Of a stretch of DNA of 60,614 nt, positions 53,344 through 60,614 are shown one piece after another. The DNA is taken from NCBI GenBank assembly GCA_034189325.1, contig JAXHUM010000029.1, positions 1 through 60,614 on the forward strand. The letters are read 5' to 3'. The notes below the pieces were generated by a model. It was not told the DNA's origin. It ran no database searches and was given only the letters and a program-made list of their open reading frames with translations. The first letter of the stretch is position 1; the number at the start of each line of letters is the position of its first letter. The DNA is from JAXHUM01 sp034189325 (GTDB lineage Bacteria > Desulfobacterota > DSM-4660 > Desulfatiglandales > Desulfatiglandaceae). Made by a program: the position numbers and the translations under genes.

Positions 53344-54807
53344 TCAGGTTCCTGAATTTGTGATAGAGGAACTATGGGTTCTCGTCTGAGAAGTATCAAT
53401 GTTGATCGATTTGAATTTTTCCTTTCGAATGCCATACTTGGACATTAATTTGTGGAGCTGTCGGGTGGTAATGCCGGCGGCCTCGGCCGATTCCTTTATT
53501 CTGCCTTTATTACGGGCAAGCAGATCAGTGAGATAGGTCTTTTCAAAATCGTCTATCGCCTTTTGCCTTGCCTGTGCCAGGGTAAGTGAAGCATCAATCG
53601 GCAGATTTTCCGGAGGGCCGTGTGACTCAAATAATTCGCCGGGGAAGCTCTCAGGGGTGAGGGAAGATGTTGTTTCGAGTATATAGGCCCGCTCAATAAT
53701 GTTCTCCAACTCCCGAATGTTTCCAGGCCATGGATACTGTCTCAATGCCGCCAAAACCTGCGTGTCAACATGGGAAATATCCTTGGTATTTTGCTTGTTC
53801 AACTTCCGTAGGAATAAGTCAACGAGATGAGGAATATCTTCGGCCCTGTTTTTCAATAGAGGAATTTCGATGGGAAACACGTTTAGCCGGTAATACAGGT
53901 CCTTTCTGAACTCGTTATTCTCACACATTTTCTTGAGATCCGTATTTGTTGCGGCGATGACCCGGACGTCGGACTTAATCGTCTCTTCACCTCCGACACG
54001 TTGAAAGGTCCCGTCCTGGAGTACCTGCAGAAACTTTATCTGGGCGGATGGTGTAATGGTCCCTATCTCATCCAAAAAGATCGTTCCGCCGTTCGCTATC
54101 TCAAATTTACCCAGTTTTCTCCTCACAGCGCCGGTAAAACTTCCTTTTTCATGTCCGAACAACTCGCTTTCCAATAGTGTTTCCGGGATCGCGCCACAAT
54201 GGACTTTGATAAATTGGGCGTCACGACGGCTGCTGTGGTGGTGAATCAGATTTGCCATCACCCCCTTTCCCGTCCCTGTCTCACCTATCAATAGAACGGT
54301 GCTTCGCGTGGGGGCGACGGAGCGGATCTTTTCGTATATCAGCCTCATCTGGGAATTATCCGTCTGTATAATGTCTAAGAGGTCCACCGACCAGAATTGA
54401 TCGCGCAAGTAATCGAGTTCAGATTGAAATAATACGGATTCGTGGATCTGATCGGTCACATGCCTTACTTCTTCCTGACTGATAGGGTAAGTCAGATAAT
54501 CACTCGCTCCTGCCTTGACCGCCCTTACGGCTTCTCTAATCATCTCCTGGGAGGATATAACGATAATCTCAACGGCGGGACACAACTTCTGGAAAGGCTC
54601 TAAGGCTTCCTTGTACCGATCGACTTTGATGGAAGGGCCTTTGAGAATCTCTATATCAATAAAAATAAAGTCATAACGTTTTTTTCCAAGCAATTCCAGC
54701 GAAACCTTCCGGTTCGATGCATGTCCGATTCTGAAGTCGGAATGAAAAGAAGAGCAAATGGCGCGATATACCTCTTTTTCGTGCGATATAACAAGGATGG
54801 ATTTCAT
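53344..54807 (-). CDS. Sigma54-dependent NtrC-family activator with degenerate receiver
   Basis: A 487-residue enhancer-binding protein. The receiver-like domain (1-120) keeps D51 but has SHE where the metal-binding DD pair should be (S8-H9) and Tyr107 instead of the conserved Lys. The AAA+ domain has Walker A GETGTGKG (175-182), the sigma54-contact loop GSFTGA (222-227, a variant of GAFTGA) and Walker B TIFLDEI (242-248). A Fis-type helix-turn-helix lies near 436-461 (ESAEAAGITTRQLHKLMSKYGI). No histidine kinase is adjacent. Its upstream region carries three copies of the repeat found before groES and hsp20, making it the best candidate for binding that repeat. Confidence 0.95.
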   Translation of the reverse strand: MKSILVISHEKEVYRAICSSFHSDFRIGHASNRKVSLELLGKKRYDFIFIDIEILKGPSIKVDRYKEALEPFQKLCPAVEIIVISSQEMIREAVRAVKAGASDYLTYPISQEEVRHVTDQIHESVLFQSELDYLRDQFWSVDLLDIIQTDNSQMRLIYEKIRSVAPTRSTVLLIGETGTGKGVMANLIHHHSSRRDAQFIKVHCGAIPETLLESELFGHEKGSFTGAVRRKLGKFEIANGGTIFLDEIGTITPSAQIKFLQVLQDGTFQRVGGEETIKSDVRVIAATNTDLKKMCENNEFRKDLYYRLNVFPIEIPLLKNRAEDIPHLVDLFLRKLNKQNTKDISHVDTQVLAALRQYPWPGNIRELENIIERAYILETTSSLTPESFPGELFESHGPPENLPIDASLTLAQARQKAIDDFEKTYLTDLLARNKGRIKESAEAAGITTRQLHKLMSKYGIRKEKFKSINIDTSQTRTHSSSITNSGT

Positions 54808-54899
54808 TCTATTTCCCGTTTATTCCTGATTGACATCAGCAAAAGACAAAATAAAAAAATGCATACGTTCCCTTAAACAACCGATCGTCCGGGTCTACT

Positions 54900-55038
54900 G
54901 GAACATTGAGTTCCGACATGCGCCATTTTGGAACTAGGAGTTCCTTTTTCCACATTCCTTTCATATCACAGTGATTTAGAAATAGCATATATCAACCCAA
55001 ACATCCTAGTTGTTTGAATCATCGGAATCTTCAGTTCC
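54900..55038. promoter_or_regulatory. Three-site inverted-repeat array next to the activator gene
   Basis: Sites at 54900 GGAAC-ATTGA-GTTCC, 54930 GGAAC-TAGGA-GTTCC and 55024 GGAAT-CTTCA-GTTCC; an extra half-site GGAAC is at 55044. Centres are 30 and 94 bp apart. The array lies between the divergent activator and CBS-ACT genes and could serve autoregulation, the CBS-ACT unit, or both. The rest of 54808-55362 holds no gene. Confidence 0.75.
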
Positions 55039-55094
55039 TAATCGGAACCTGATTAGAAAGCAATAAACCATGCAATATCAACACCTTAGTCGTT

Positions 55095-55110
55095 TGGTAT
55101 GTGTTTTGTT
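55095..55110 (+). promoter_or_regulatory. Sigma54-like promoter of the CBS-ACT unit
   Basis: TGGTAT-GTGTT-TTGTT has GG with correct spacing but GT in place of GC at -12. The first G of GG is 65 bp from the nearest repeat centre (55031), as at the other modules. Confidence 0.4.
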
Positions 55111-55362
55111 TAACAGTTTTACAGAAATTTAAAAAAAAATCAAACAACAAGAGGAGGGATGATTCTGAAGAAAAGGGAATCATAGTGCCAGAGCCTTGTG
55201 ATGACAACAGAGGTCATGGTGGATAAAAGACATTGCAAGAAGAGACCTGTCCGGGGTCGAGAGGATAGGCGGTAATCGTTTATTAATGGATTCGCTCTTT
55301 TTCGGGGCCAGGGTCAAAAGTCCCGGGAGGACGAAAGGCAAAGATTAAGGAGGTGATAGCAT

Positions 55363-55428
55363 ATGGAATCAGTGCTGTGGAAACTGTTTGATGAACACAG
55401 CCTTATAAGAAGAGAGGTGAAGAGATAA
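55363..55428 (+). CDS. Small 21-residue ORF upstream of CBS-ACT gene
   Basis: MESVLWKLFDEHSLIRREVKR, preceded by AAGGAGGTGATAGCAT, one of the best ribosome sites in the window. It ends 34 nt before the start of the CBS-ACT gene. It could be a leader peptide or a small amphipathic protein; no homologue is recognised. Confidence 0.45.
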   Translation: MESVLWKLFDEHSLIRREVKR

Positions 55429-55462
55429 TACAAATAGGGTTATGGTTGAGAGGAGAAGAGAA

Positions 55463-56143
55463 ATGTTAGTAAAAAATTGGATGAGCAAAAAGGTTGTTAC
55501 CGCTGATGTGGACGATTCCATGCAGGAAGCGACCAAGCTTTTAAAGGAACACAACATACGTATGCTCCCGGTCATGAAAAAAAACAAGCTTGTTGGGATC
55601 GTCACGGATCGAGATATCAAAGAGGCATCAGCCTCTGATGCCACCACCCTTGAGATCCATGAGCTTTTGTACCTGGTCAGCAAGATCCGGGTGAAGGAGA
55701 TTATGACCAAGGATCCTGTAACCGTATCACCTGATTTGACTATCGAAGAGACGGCCCAGATACTCTTGGACAAGAAGATATCGGGGGTTCCCGTTATGGA
55801 TCAGAAAGGGAAGATCGTCGGGACCATCACCCAGACCGATATCTTTAAGGCTCTCATATCATTGACCGGTCTTGCCAAGAGGGGCATACAGTTTGCGTTT
55901 GAGCTGGAAGACCGACCGGGCTCGATAAAGGATGTGGCCGATATTATCAGAAAGTTTGGTGGTCGAATGGCCAGTATCCTCAGTTCCTATGATGGGGCCC
56001 CTACAGGCCGGCGAAACGTCTATATACGTATGTACGACATAGATCGCTCACGGCTGGATCAACTCATTAAAGAGCTTAAAGGGAAGGCTAAGGTCATTTA
56101 TATGGTGGACCACAAAGAGAATAGAAGGGAAATCTACGAGTAA
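55463..56143 (+). CDS. CBS-pair plus ACT domain protein (AcuB-like)
   Basis: A 226-residue cytosolic protein: two CBS repeats (about 1-135; VKNWMSKKVVTADVDD and VKEIMTKDPVTVSPDL) and a C-terminal ACT domain (about 145-205; FAFELEDRPGSIKDVADIIRK). CBS pairs usually bind adenine nucleotides and ACT domains amino acids, so it is likely a sensor; the target is unknown. ATG 55463 has GAGGAG 7 nt upstream; an in-frame ATG at 55442 lacks one. It is divergent from the activator gene. Confidence 0.9.
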   Translation: MLVKNWMSKKVVTADVDDSMQEATKLLKEHNIRMLPVMKKNKLVGIVTDRDIKEASASDATTLEIHELLYLVSKIRVKEIMTKDPVTVSPDLTIEETAQILLDKKISGVPVMDQKGKIVGTITQTDIFKALISLTGLAKRGIQFAFELEDRPGSIKDVADIIRKFGGRMASILSSYDGAPTGRRNVYIRMYDIDRSRLDQLIKELKGKAKVIYMVDHKENRREIYE

Positions 56144-56216
56144 AGACCGGTTACTATACTCCCTTTTTTTATGAAGAAGAGGGGGCATCCTTATTCAAAA
56201 GCTCAGGAGGTTCAAG

Positions 56217-56381
56217 ATGCCTATTTATGATTTTGTGTGTGAGAAATGCAGTAAGCCGTTCACCCTGACCATGTCTATTTCGGAATATGAAAAAGACAAA
56301 TTCAAATGTCCGAAGTGCAAGAGTACCAAAGTCAAACAGCAGATTACTCCGTTTCAGACAAAAACATCAAGAAAGAGCTGA
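56217..56381 (+). CDS. FmdB-type zinc-ribbon mini-protein
   Basis: A 54-residue protein starting MPIYDFVCEKCSKPFTLTMS, with CxxC pairs at 8/11 and 31/34 forming a zinc ribbon typical of FmdB-family regulatory proteins. AGGAGG lies upstream of the ATG. It follows the CBS-ACT gene by 73 nt and may be cotranscribed. Confidence 0.85.
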   Translation: MPIYDFVCEKCSKPFTLTMSISEYEKDKFKCPKCKSTKVKQQITPFQTKTSRKS

Positions 56382-56697
56382 AGAAGGGAGGAAGGTTTCA
56401 TTCGGCAATAAGAAAGAGACGGGTGAGATTTTCCTCCTGAAGGAATAAAGGCTTGTCCACTTGAAATGGAAAGTGGATCAGTATCTTTAATGCAGCTCTT
56501 TAGCCCTATGTAGATCCGGAGTAGGACATCGTAGGAAGTGAAGAACAGGACAATGATTCAGTTGCCGATCCGGCTGACCCCTTTGTTCCCTTAGCCTGGC
56601 TCACCGTCACACCTGGTAGGTCACGAAAGACAATCGCGCATACACTTTGCTCCTGTTATGTGCTATAAGTTTTTTGTGGTTGAGAGGGAATCGTTTA
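56382..56697. other. Intergenic region
   Basis: Nothing coding is seen. A 13-mer AGGTCACGAAAGA (56618-56630) also occurs just upstream of the glgP sigma54 promoter (47290-47302). CAT-N5-TTGCT at 56639-56651 is a weak sigma54-like match lacking the GG. Confidence 0.3.
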
Positions 56698-57087
56698 GTG
56701 GAAGACTATCTAATTGGAAATATAGAACTTGAAAACGGGCTTGTTTTGAAGATGTTTGATCTCTCCAGGCCTGTGGCAGGAGACCGATGGATTGTCTCTT
56801 TTGAGGCTCGAATAGAGGTAAAGATCAAACCTCAATACTTTGATCTTAATCATACATCTCCAGTCTCATTGGACGATATCCGAGCCCTTTTGGGTCAAAA
56901 GATCGTTTATCGCTATAAAAAAGAACGTCATTTCGTTGGTGAGCACGAAAAAAAGGAAGTCCTGAACCACCTCAAACAAAACTTTTTGGAGACAGGCTTG
57001 AGATATCTCTCCTCTTATCTCTTTCCTCAGAAATTCATTCTCAGAAGATATAAAGAGGCGTCTTCAAAAATGAATTTGTCGATATAA
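56698..57087 (+). CDS. Hypothetical protein of about 129 residues
   Basis: GTG start at 56698 with GAGAGGGA about 8 nt upstream; the frame is open further upstream to 56647 but that part is short and hydrophobic. The product reads VEDYLIGNIELENGLVLKMFD, then SRPVAGDRWIVSFEARIEV, a basic middle (YRYKKERHFVGEHEKKE) and a helical end. I do not recognise a named domain. It looks like a conserved small soluble protein. Confidence 0.6.
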   Translation: MEDYLIGNIELENGLVLKMFDLSRPVAGDRWIVSFEARIEVKIKPQYFDLNHTSPVSLDDIRALLGQKIVYRYKKERHFVGEHEKKEVLNHLKQNFLETGLRYLSSYLFPQKFILRRYKEASSKMNLSI

Positions 57088-57146
57088 AACCGATATCTGG
57101 AAAATGTGGAATCTGTAAGATAAAGGAGGATTACTGAGGATTCAAC

Positions 57147-57946
57147 ATGAAAACTTTCTGGCTATGCTTTGTCCCTTTATTCATTGCAGTGGATGCCGTG
57201 GGTGTGTTGCCCATGTTTATGTCCTTCACCCTTGAGCTGGATCCGCGGAGAGTCAGGCGTACTGTCTATCAGTCAGTCGTAACAGCCACGATAGTCGCGT
57301 TGGTATTTCTGGCTGTCGGCAATCTAANNNNNNNNNNNNNNNNNNNNNNNNNNNNNNNNNNNNNNNNNNNNNNNNNNNNNNNNNNNNNNNNNNNNNNNNN
57401 NNNNNNNNNNNNNNNNNNNNNNNNNNNTTGCCCATGTTTATGTCCTTCACCCTTGAGCTGGATCCGCGGAGAGTCAGGCGTACTGTCTATCAGTCAGTCG
57501 TAACAGCCACGATAGTCGCGTTGGTATTTCTGGCTGTCGGCAATCTAATCCTAGGTCTTCTCGGCATAACAGTAGCTGATTTTATGATAGCCGGAGGTAT
57601 CCTTCTGTTTGTCATCTCCATGAGTGATCTTTTGACAACGGAAAAGATTCAGCGCAGGGTGGACCCGGAAAGTCTGGGGGCTGTGCCTCTGGGAGTGCCA
57701 TTGATTACCGGGCCGGCTGTCCTGACCACTTCCATCCTTCTTCTCAATGAGCATGGTTTTCTCCTGACCGCCTCGGCAATCGTGATAAACATCCTGATCG
57801 CAGGGGCTGTTTTTGTTTTTGCATCGCCTATCAATGATTTTTTGGGAAATGCAGGTTCCAAGACTTTGTCAAAAATTGCCAGTCTCCTTCTTGCGTCAAT
57901 TGCCGTTATGATTGTGCGTAAGGGGGTTATGTCGCTTTTTTCGTAA
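57147..57946 (+). CDS. marC: MarC family membrane protein, split by an assembly gap
   Basis: The N-terminal 60 residues (MKTFWLCFVPLFIAVDAVG...) end at a run of 100 N. The sequence after the gap repeats the last 121 bases before it and then continues. Merging at the repeat gives a 192-residue, six-helix MarC-family protein with MFMSFTLELDP, GGILLFVISMSDLL and GVPLITGPAVLTTSILL. MarC proteins are integral membrane proteins of unknown function. The gene is probably intact in the organism. Confidence 0.88.
57207..57548. repeat. Identical 121-base ends flanking an N-gap
   Basis: 57207-57327 and 57428-57548 are identical; 57328-57427 is exactly 100 N. This is the pattern of two overlapping contigs joined without merging, not a biological repeat. 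Confidence 0.9.
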
Positions 57947-58012
57947 TTGTCATGCAACATCACTCCCTCAGTTCATAGAAAGCGTAATAAAACTTGCAAT
58001 GGAGGTGTTATT

Positions 58013-59278
58013 ATGAACTATGATACGGCCCTTCGCGCCTATAGTTCAAAACGGCTGGAAGAGATCGAATCATCCGATATCCTTGTGGGGATCCCCTGCT
58101 ATAACAACGAAAGGACCATTTCCCATGTCATTCAGATGGTGACCCACGGCCTTTCAAAACATTACAAGAATCAAAGAAGTGTCATTCTCATTGCAGACGG
58201 GGGCTCCACAGACGATTCCAGGGAGGCGGCCAGGGATTTTCAGATCAAGCCGTGGCAGGAGAAGATCGTTACCATATATCGTGGACCTGCGGGAAAGGGT
58301 ACCGCTCTGAGGTCGGTATTCGAGGCCGCCAATCGCCTGAGTGTCAAGGTCTGCGCCATGGTGGACTCGGATCTCAGGAGCATTAACGAAGACTGGATTA
58401 AATACCTCATTGATCCGGTGCTGGAGAGAGATTATCAGTTTGTGTCTCCGGTTTATATGAGACACAAATATGATGGAACCATAACAAACAACATTGTTTA
58501 TAATCTGACACGGGCCCTCTACGGCAAACGTATCCGGCAGCCTATCGGTGGAGACTTTGCCATATCAAAGGATGTGGCAAAATTCTATACGGAACAGGAT
58601 GTCTGGGATACGGACGTGGCGCGTTTCGGCATCGACATCTGGATGACCACCAGCGCCATCACTCAGGGATTTCGAATATGTCAGTCAAACCTTGGGGTGA
58701 AGATTCATGATGTCAAGGACCCTGGTCAGCATCTGGGTCCCATGTTCCGCCAGGTCCTCAGCGCCCTCTTTTACTTGATGGAACGCTATGAGGTATATTG
58801 GAAGGATGTCAAAGGGAGTGAACCCCTGGAGACCTTCGGATATGAGGACTCCGTTCAACCGGAGCCGGTCAATGTAAATCTGGAATTGATGATCGACCTG
58901 TTCAAGACAGGCTACCAGCAGTTCTCGCCGCTTTGGAAAGATATCCTCAGCGATTCAAGCTTTCACCAAATCAGTGAAACAGCGAAAATGTCGGTAGGTG
59001 AGTTTTATCTTCCTACGGATGCCTGGGTCAAGATCCTCTATGAATTAGCGGCTACATATCATCTTTGGACCATTAACCAAAATAAGCTTCTCGACATGAT
59101 GACGCCGCTCTATTTTGCCCGAGTAGCCTCTTTTGTGCGCCAGAGCTGGGAGATGTCTTCGGCTGAAGCTGAGGTCCTTGTGGAGGAACAGGCCGTCAAA
59201 TTTGAGGAGCAAAAGGACTACCTTATAAGAATATGGGATGAGAAATCCGTTGAAAAGGCAAAGGCCGGAAAAAAGTGA
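58013..59278 (+). CDS. Family 2 glycosyltransferase (GT81/GpgS-like)
   Basis: A 421-residue cytosolic GT-A enzyme. ILVGIPCYNNERTISHV starts the nucleotide-binding domain; the metal motif DSD is at 118-120 (AMVDSDLRSI). IGGDFAISKDV and WDTDVARFGIDIWMTTSAI resemble glucosyl-3-phosphoglycerate and mannosylglycerate synthases, which make compatible solutes. A long C-terminal helical part follows. GGAGGTG precedes the ATG at 58013. The acceptor is not proven. A phosphofructokinase gene follows after 46 nt. Confidence 0.82.
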   Translation: MNYDTALRAYSSKRLEEIESSDILVGIPCYNNERTISHVIQMVTHGLSKHYKNQRSVILIADGGSTDDSREAARDFQIKPWQEKIVTIYRGPAGKGTALRSVFEAANRLSVKVCAMVDSDLRSINEDWIKYLIDPVLERDYQFVSPVYMRHKYDGTITNNIVYNLTRALYGKRIRQPIGGDFAISKDVAKFYTEQDVWDTDVARFGIDIWMTTSAITQGFRICQSNLGVKIHDVKDPGQHLGPMFRQVLSALFYLMERYEVYWKDVKGSEPLETFGYEDSVQPEPVNVNLELMIDLFKTGYQQFSPLWKDILSDSSFHQISETAKMSVGEFYLPTDAWVKILYELAATYHLWTINQNKLLDMMTPLYFARVASFVRQSWEMSSAEAEVLVEEQAVKFEEQKDYLIRIWDEKSVEKAKAGKK

Positions 59279-59324
59279 ATCTTTTATGCCGCCATGTACC
59301 TCTGAAAGGAGTTAGGACAGGAAA

Positions 59325-60614
59325 ATGGCCGAGACCCATCTCAATTTTGAAATAGAACGTTTGGGAGAGTGCCGTGTCCGGTCACGTATGTCGGGCATAG
59401 AGTTTGTGAAGGATGATGACAGGGTCCTCTATCACTCCGATCCGGGAGTCATCAAAGAGTTTCTCCGTAAGGGATGGGAACTCCCTTGTTTTGAAATGGC
59501 AGGACCCAGAGAGAAGATCTATTTCGATCCTTCAAAACTCAGATGTGGTGTTGTCACATGCGGAGGGCTCTGTCCGGGAACCAACGACGTGATTCGCGCC
59601 ATTGTACTGAGCCTTTTCCACCATTACGGCGTGTTGATGGTTTTCGGGTTCCGATATGGTTATGAAGGTCTGGCACCTTCATACGGCCATGTTCCGATTG
59701 ATTTGAACCCGGATAGAGTGAAGGAGATTCATCAGGATGGTGGAACGATTCTTGGTTCATCGAGAGGTCCCCAGGATGTCTCCGAGATGGTAGATACCCT
59801 CGAGCGCATGAATATCAGCATTCTCTTCGCCATCGGGGGAGATGGCACGCTTAGGGGAGTGCAGTCGATTGCCGATGAAATCGGGAGACGAGGGTTAAAG
59901 ATTTCAGTGATAGGAATCCCAAAGACGATAGATAATGATATCTCCTATGTACAACAATCTTTCGGATTTGAAACTGCCGTGAGCGAATCGAGAAGAGCCA
60001 TTTATGCCGCCAATATGGAGGCGCTTGGGGCACGAAACGGTATAGGTATGGTGAAACTTATGGGACGAGAATCAGGGTTTATCGCCGCTTATGCCACACT
60101 CGCCAACTGCGATGTCAACTTTTGCCTGGTGCCGGAAGTCCGCTTCACAATGGAGGCATTCTTAAGAGCCTTGAAAGAGAGACTGGAAAGGAAAGGGCAT
60201 GCGGTTATTGTGGCGGCTGAAGGATCGGGACAGGATCTGATGGCAAAGAGGATCGATCGTGATCCTTCAGGAAATATTCGTTTTGGAGATATAGGCCTTT
60301 TTTTGAAAGAGAAGATAGAGGTTTACTTCAGAGAGATCGGCATGGAATATGGTCTGAAGTATATTGACCCCAGTTATACTATCCGCAGTACGCCGGCGAA
60401 TCCCCATGATTCAGTATTCTGTTTGCTTCTTGGACACAATGCAGTACATGCGGGTATGGCCGGGAAGACAAATATGGTCGTCGGCTTCTGGAAAGATCAA
60501 TTCACCCATGTTCCCATTTCATTGGCCGTATCCCGGCGAAAGCAAATCGAAGCGAAAGGGAGATTATGGAGTAATGTTTTAGAGTCCACGGGGCAGCCGT
60601 CGGAGATGATATAG
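59325..60614 (+). CDS. pfkA: 6-phosphofructokinase
   Basis: A 429-residue phosphofructokinase of the long bacterial/plant type. It has GGLCPG (80-85), GGDGT (171-175), PKTIDND (199-205) and MGRESGFIAAYA. Glycine rather than aspartate at the GGDGT position favours ATP over pyrophosphate as phosphoryl donor, though the Lys in PKTIDND is shared with PPi enzymes. It phosphorylates fructose-6-phosphate in glycolysis. AGGAG precedes the ATG. The stop codon is the last triplet of the window. Confidence 0.93.
   Translation: MAETHLNFEIERLGECRVRSRMSGIEFVKDDDRVLYHSDPGVIKEFLRKGWELPCFEMAGPREKIYFDPSKLRCGVVTCGGLCPGTNDVIRAIVLSLFHHYGVLMVFGFRYGYEGLAPSYGHVPIDLNPDRVKEIHQDGGTILGSSRGPQDVSEMVDTLERMNISILFAIGGDGTLRGVQSIADEIGRRGLKISVIGIPKTIDNDISYVQQSFGFETAVSESRRAIYAANMEALGARNGIGMVKLMGRESGFIAAYATLANCDVNFCLVPEVRFTMEAFLRALKERLERKGHAVIVAAEGSGQDLMAKRIDRDPSGNIRFGDIGLFLKEKIEVYFREIGMEYGLKYIDPSYTIRSTPANPHDSVFCLLLGHNAVHAGMAGKTNMVVGFWKDQFTHVPISLAVSRRKQIEAKGRLWSNVLESTGQPSEMI

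Noticed and set aside
55218..55236. TGGATA...TTGCA upstream of the CBS-ACT gene as a sigma54 promoter
   Set aside because: The spacing between GG and GC is 12, not 10.
57207..57548. Tandem duplication within marC
   Set aside because: The identical ends flank a run of exactly 100 N, which is explained by an unmerged contig overlap.

Overview
The window reads as chromosomal DNA of an anaerobic Gram-negative bacterium, most likely a deltaproteobacterial (Desulfobacterota-type) organism. This is inferred from the mix: TamA/TamB outer-membrane assembly genes, a DUF6178 protein, many sigma54-type promoters with an NtrC-like activator, a bacterial V-type ATPase operon and a DksA-like zinc protein. 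An N-run flanked by identical 121-base ends (57207-57548) points to a draft or metagenome scaffold. I see no tRNA, rRNA, CRISPR array or insertion sequence.

Layout. 1-4.7 kb: an O-methyltransferase, a DUF6178 protein and two Hsp20 genes. 4.7-11.4 kb (minus strand): a glutamate-centred cluster with an N-formylglutamate amidohydrolase-like protein, a dipeptide epimerase/DgcA-like enzyme, a PP-loop/creatininase fusion, a DgcN-like DUF1611 protein and a threonine-synthase-like PLP enzyme. 12-18.8 kb: groES-groEL, a DksA-like gene, an unrecognised gene, DUF2914, a one-piece CdaA-CdaR c-di-AMP cyclase and a CNNM/CorC-type protein. 18.8-25 kb: tamB and tamA. 25.7-30 kb: a CASTOR/POLLUX-like channel overlapping a GH13 branching-enzyme-like gene, then superoxide dismutase. 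30.3-40 kb: DUF502, a Na+/Ca2+ exchanger and a V-ATPase operon (E-DUF2764-A-B-D-I-K). 40-46 kb: duplicated CBM48 mini-genes with a decayed atpE relic, a LapA-like gene, a structured non-coding stretch, a phosphotransferase-HAD-LDH operon, a broken chimeric locus and psiE. 46.3-49.5 kb: a third hsp20 divergent from glgP. 49.7-52.5 kb: pgsB-pgsC-pgsW for poly-gamma-glutamate. 53.3-56.4 kb: an NtrC-type activator divergent from a CBS-ACT gene. 56.7-60.6 kb: a small unknown gene, marC, a GT2/GT81-like glycosyltransferase and 6-phosphofructokinase.

The most interesting signal is regulatory. A 15-bp inverted repeat (RGAAY-N5-GTTCY) occurs twelve times, in three intergenic regions only: upstream of groES, upstream of hsp20 (46.8 kb), and between the activator gene and the CBS-ACT gene. 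The spacing is conserved: a proximal site 61-65 bp from the -24 GG of a sigma54-type promoter, a second site 94-101 bp further out, and a third 30 bp beyond that. At groES the array is mirror-symmetric (101-30-58-30-101). Its far end lies 65 bp from a sigma54-like promoter facing the glutamate cluster, so one array may drive both groESL-dksA and that operon. The likely binding protein is the activator at 53344-54807, whose receiver domain has lost the phosphorylation-site metal ligands.

Physiologically the window combines protein-folding stress (GroESL, three Hsp20), glycogen and sugar metabolism (GlgP, GH13, CBM48 proteins, PFK, LDH), glutamate/D-glutamate and poly-gamma-glutamate chemistry, and ion or osmotic homeostasis (c-di-AMP, channel, V-ATPase, exchangers).
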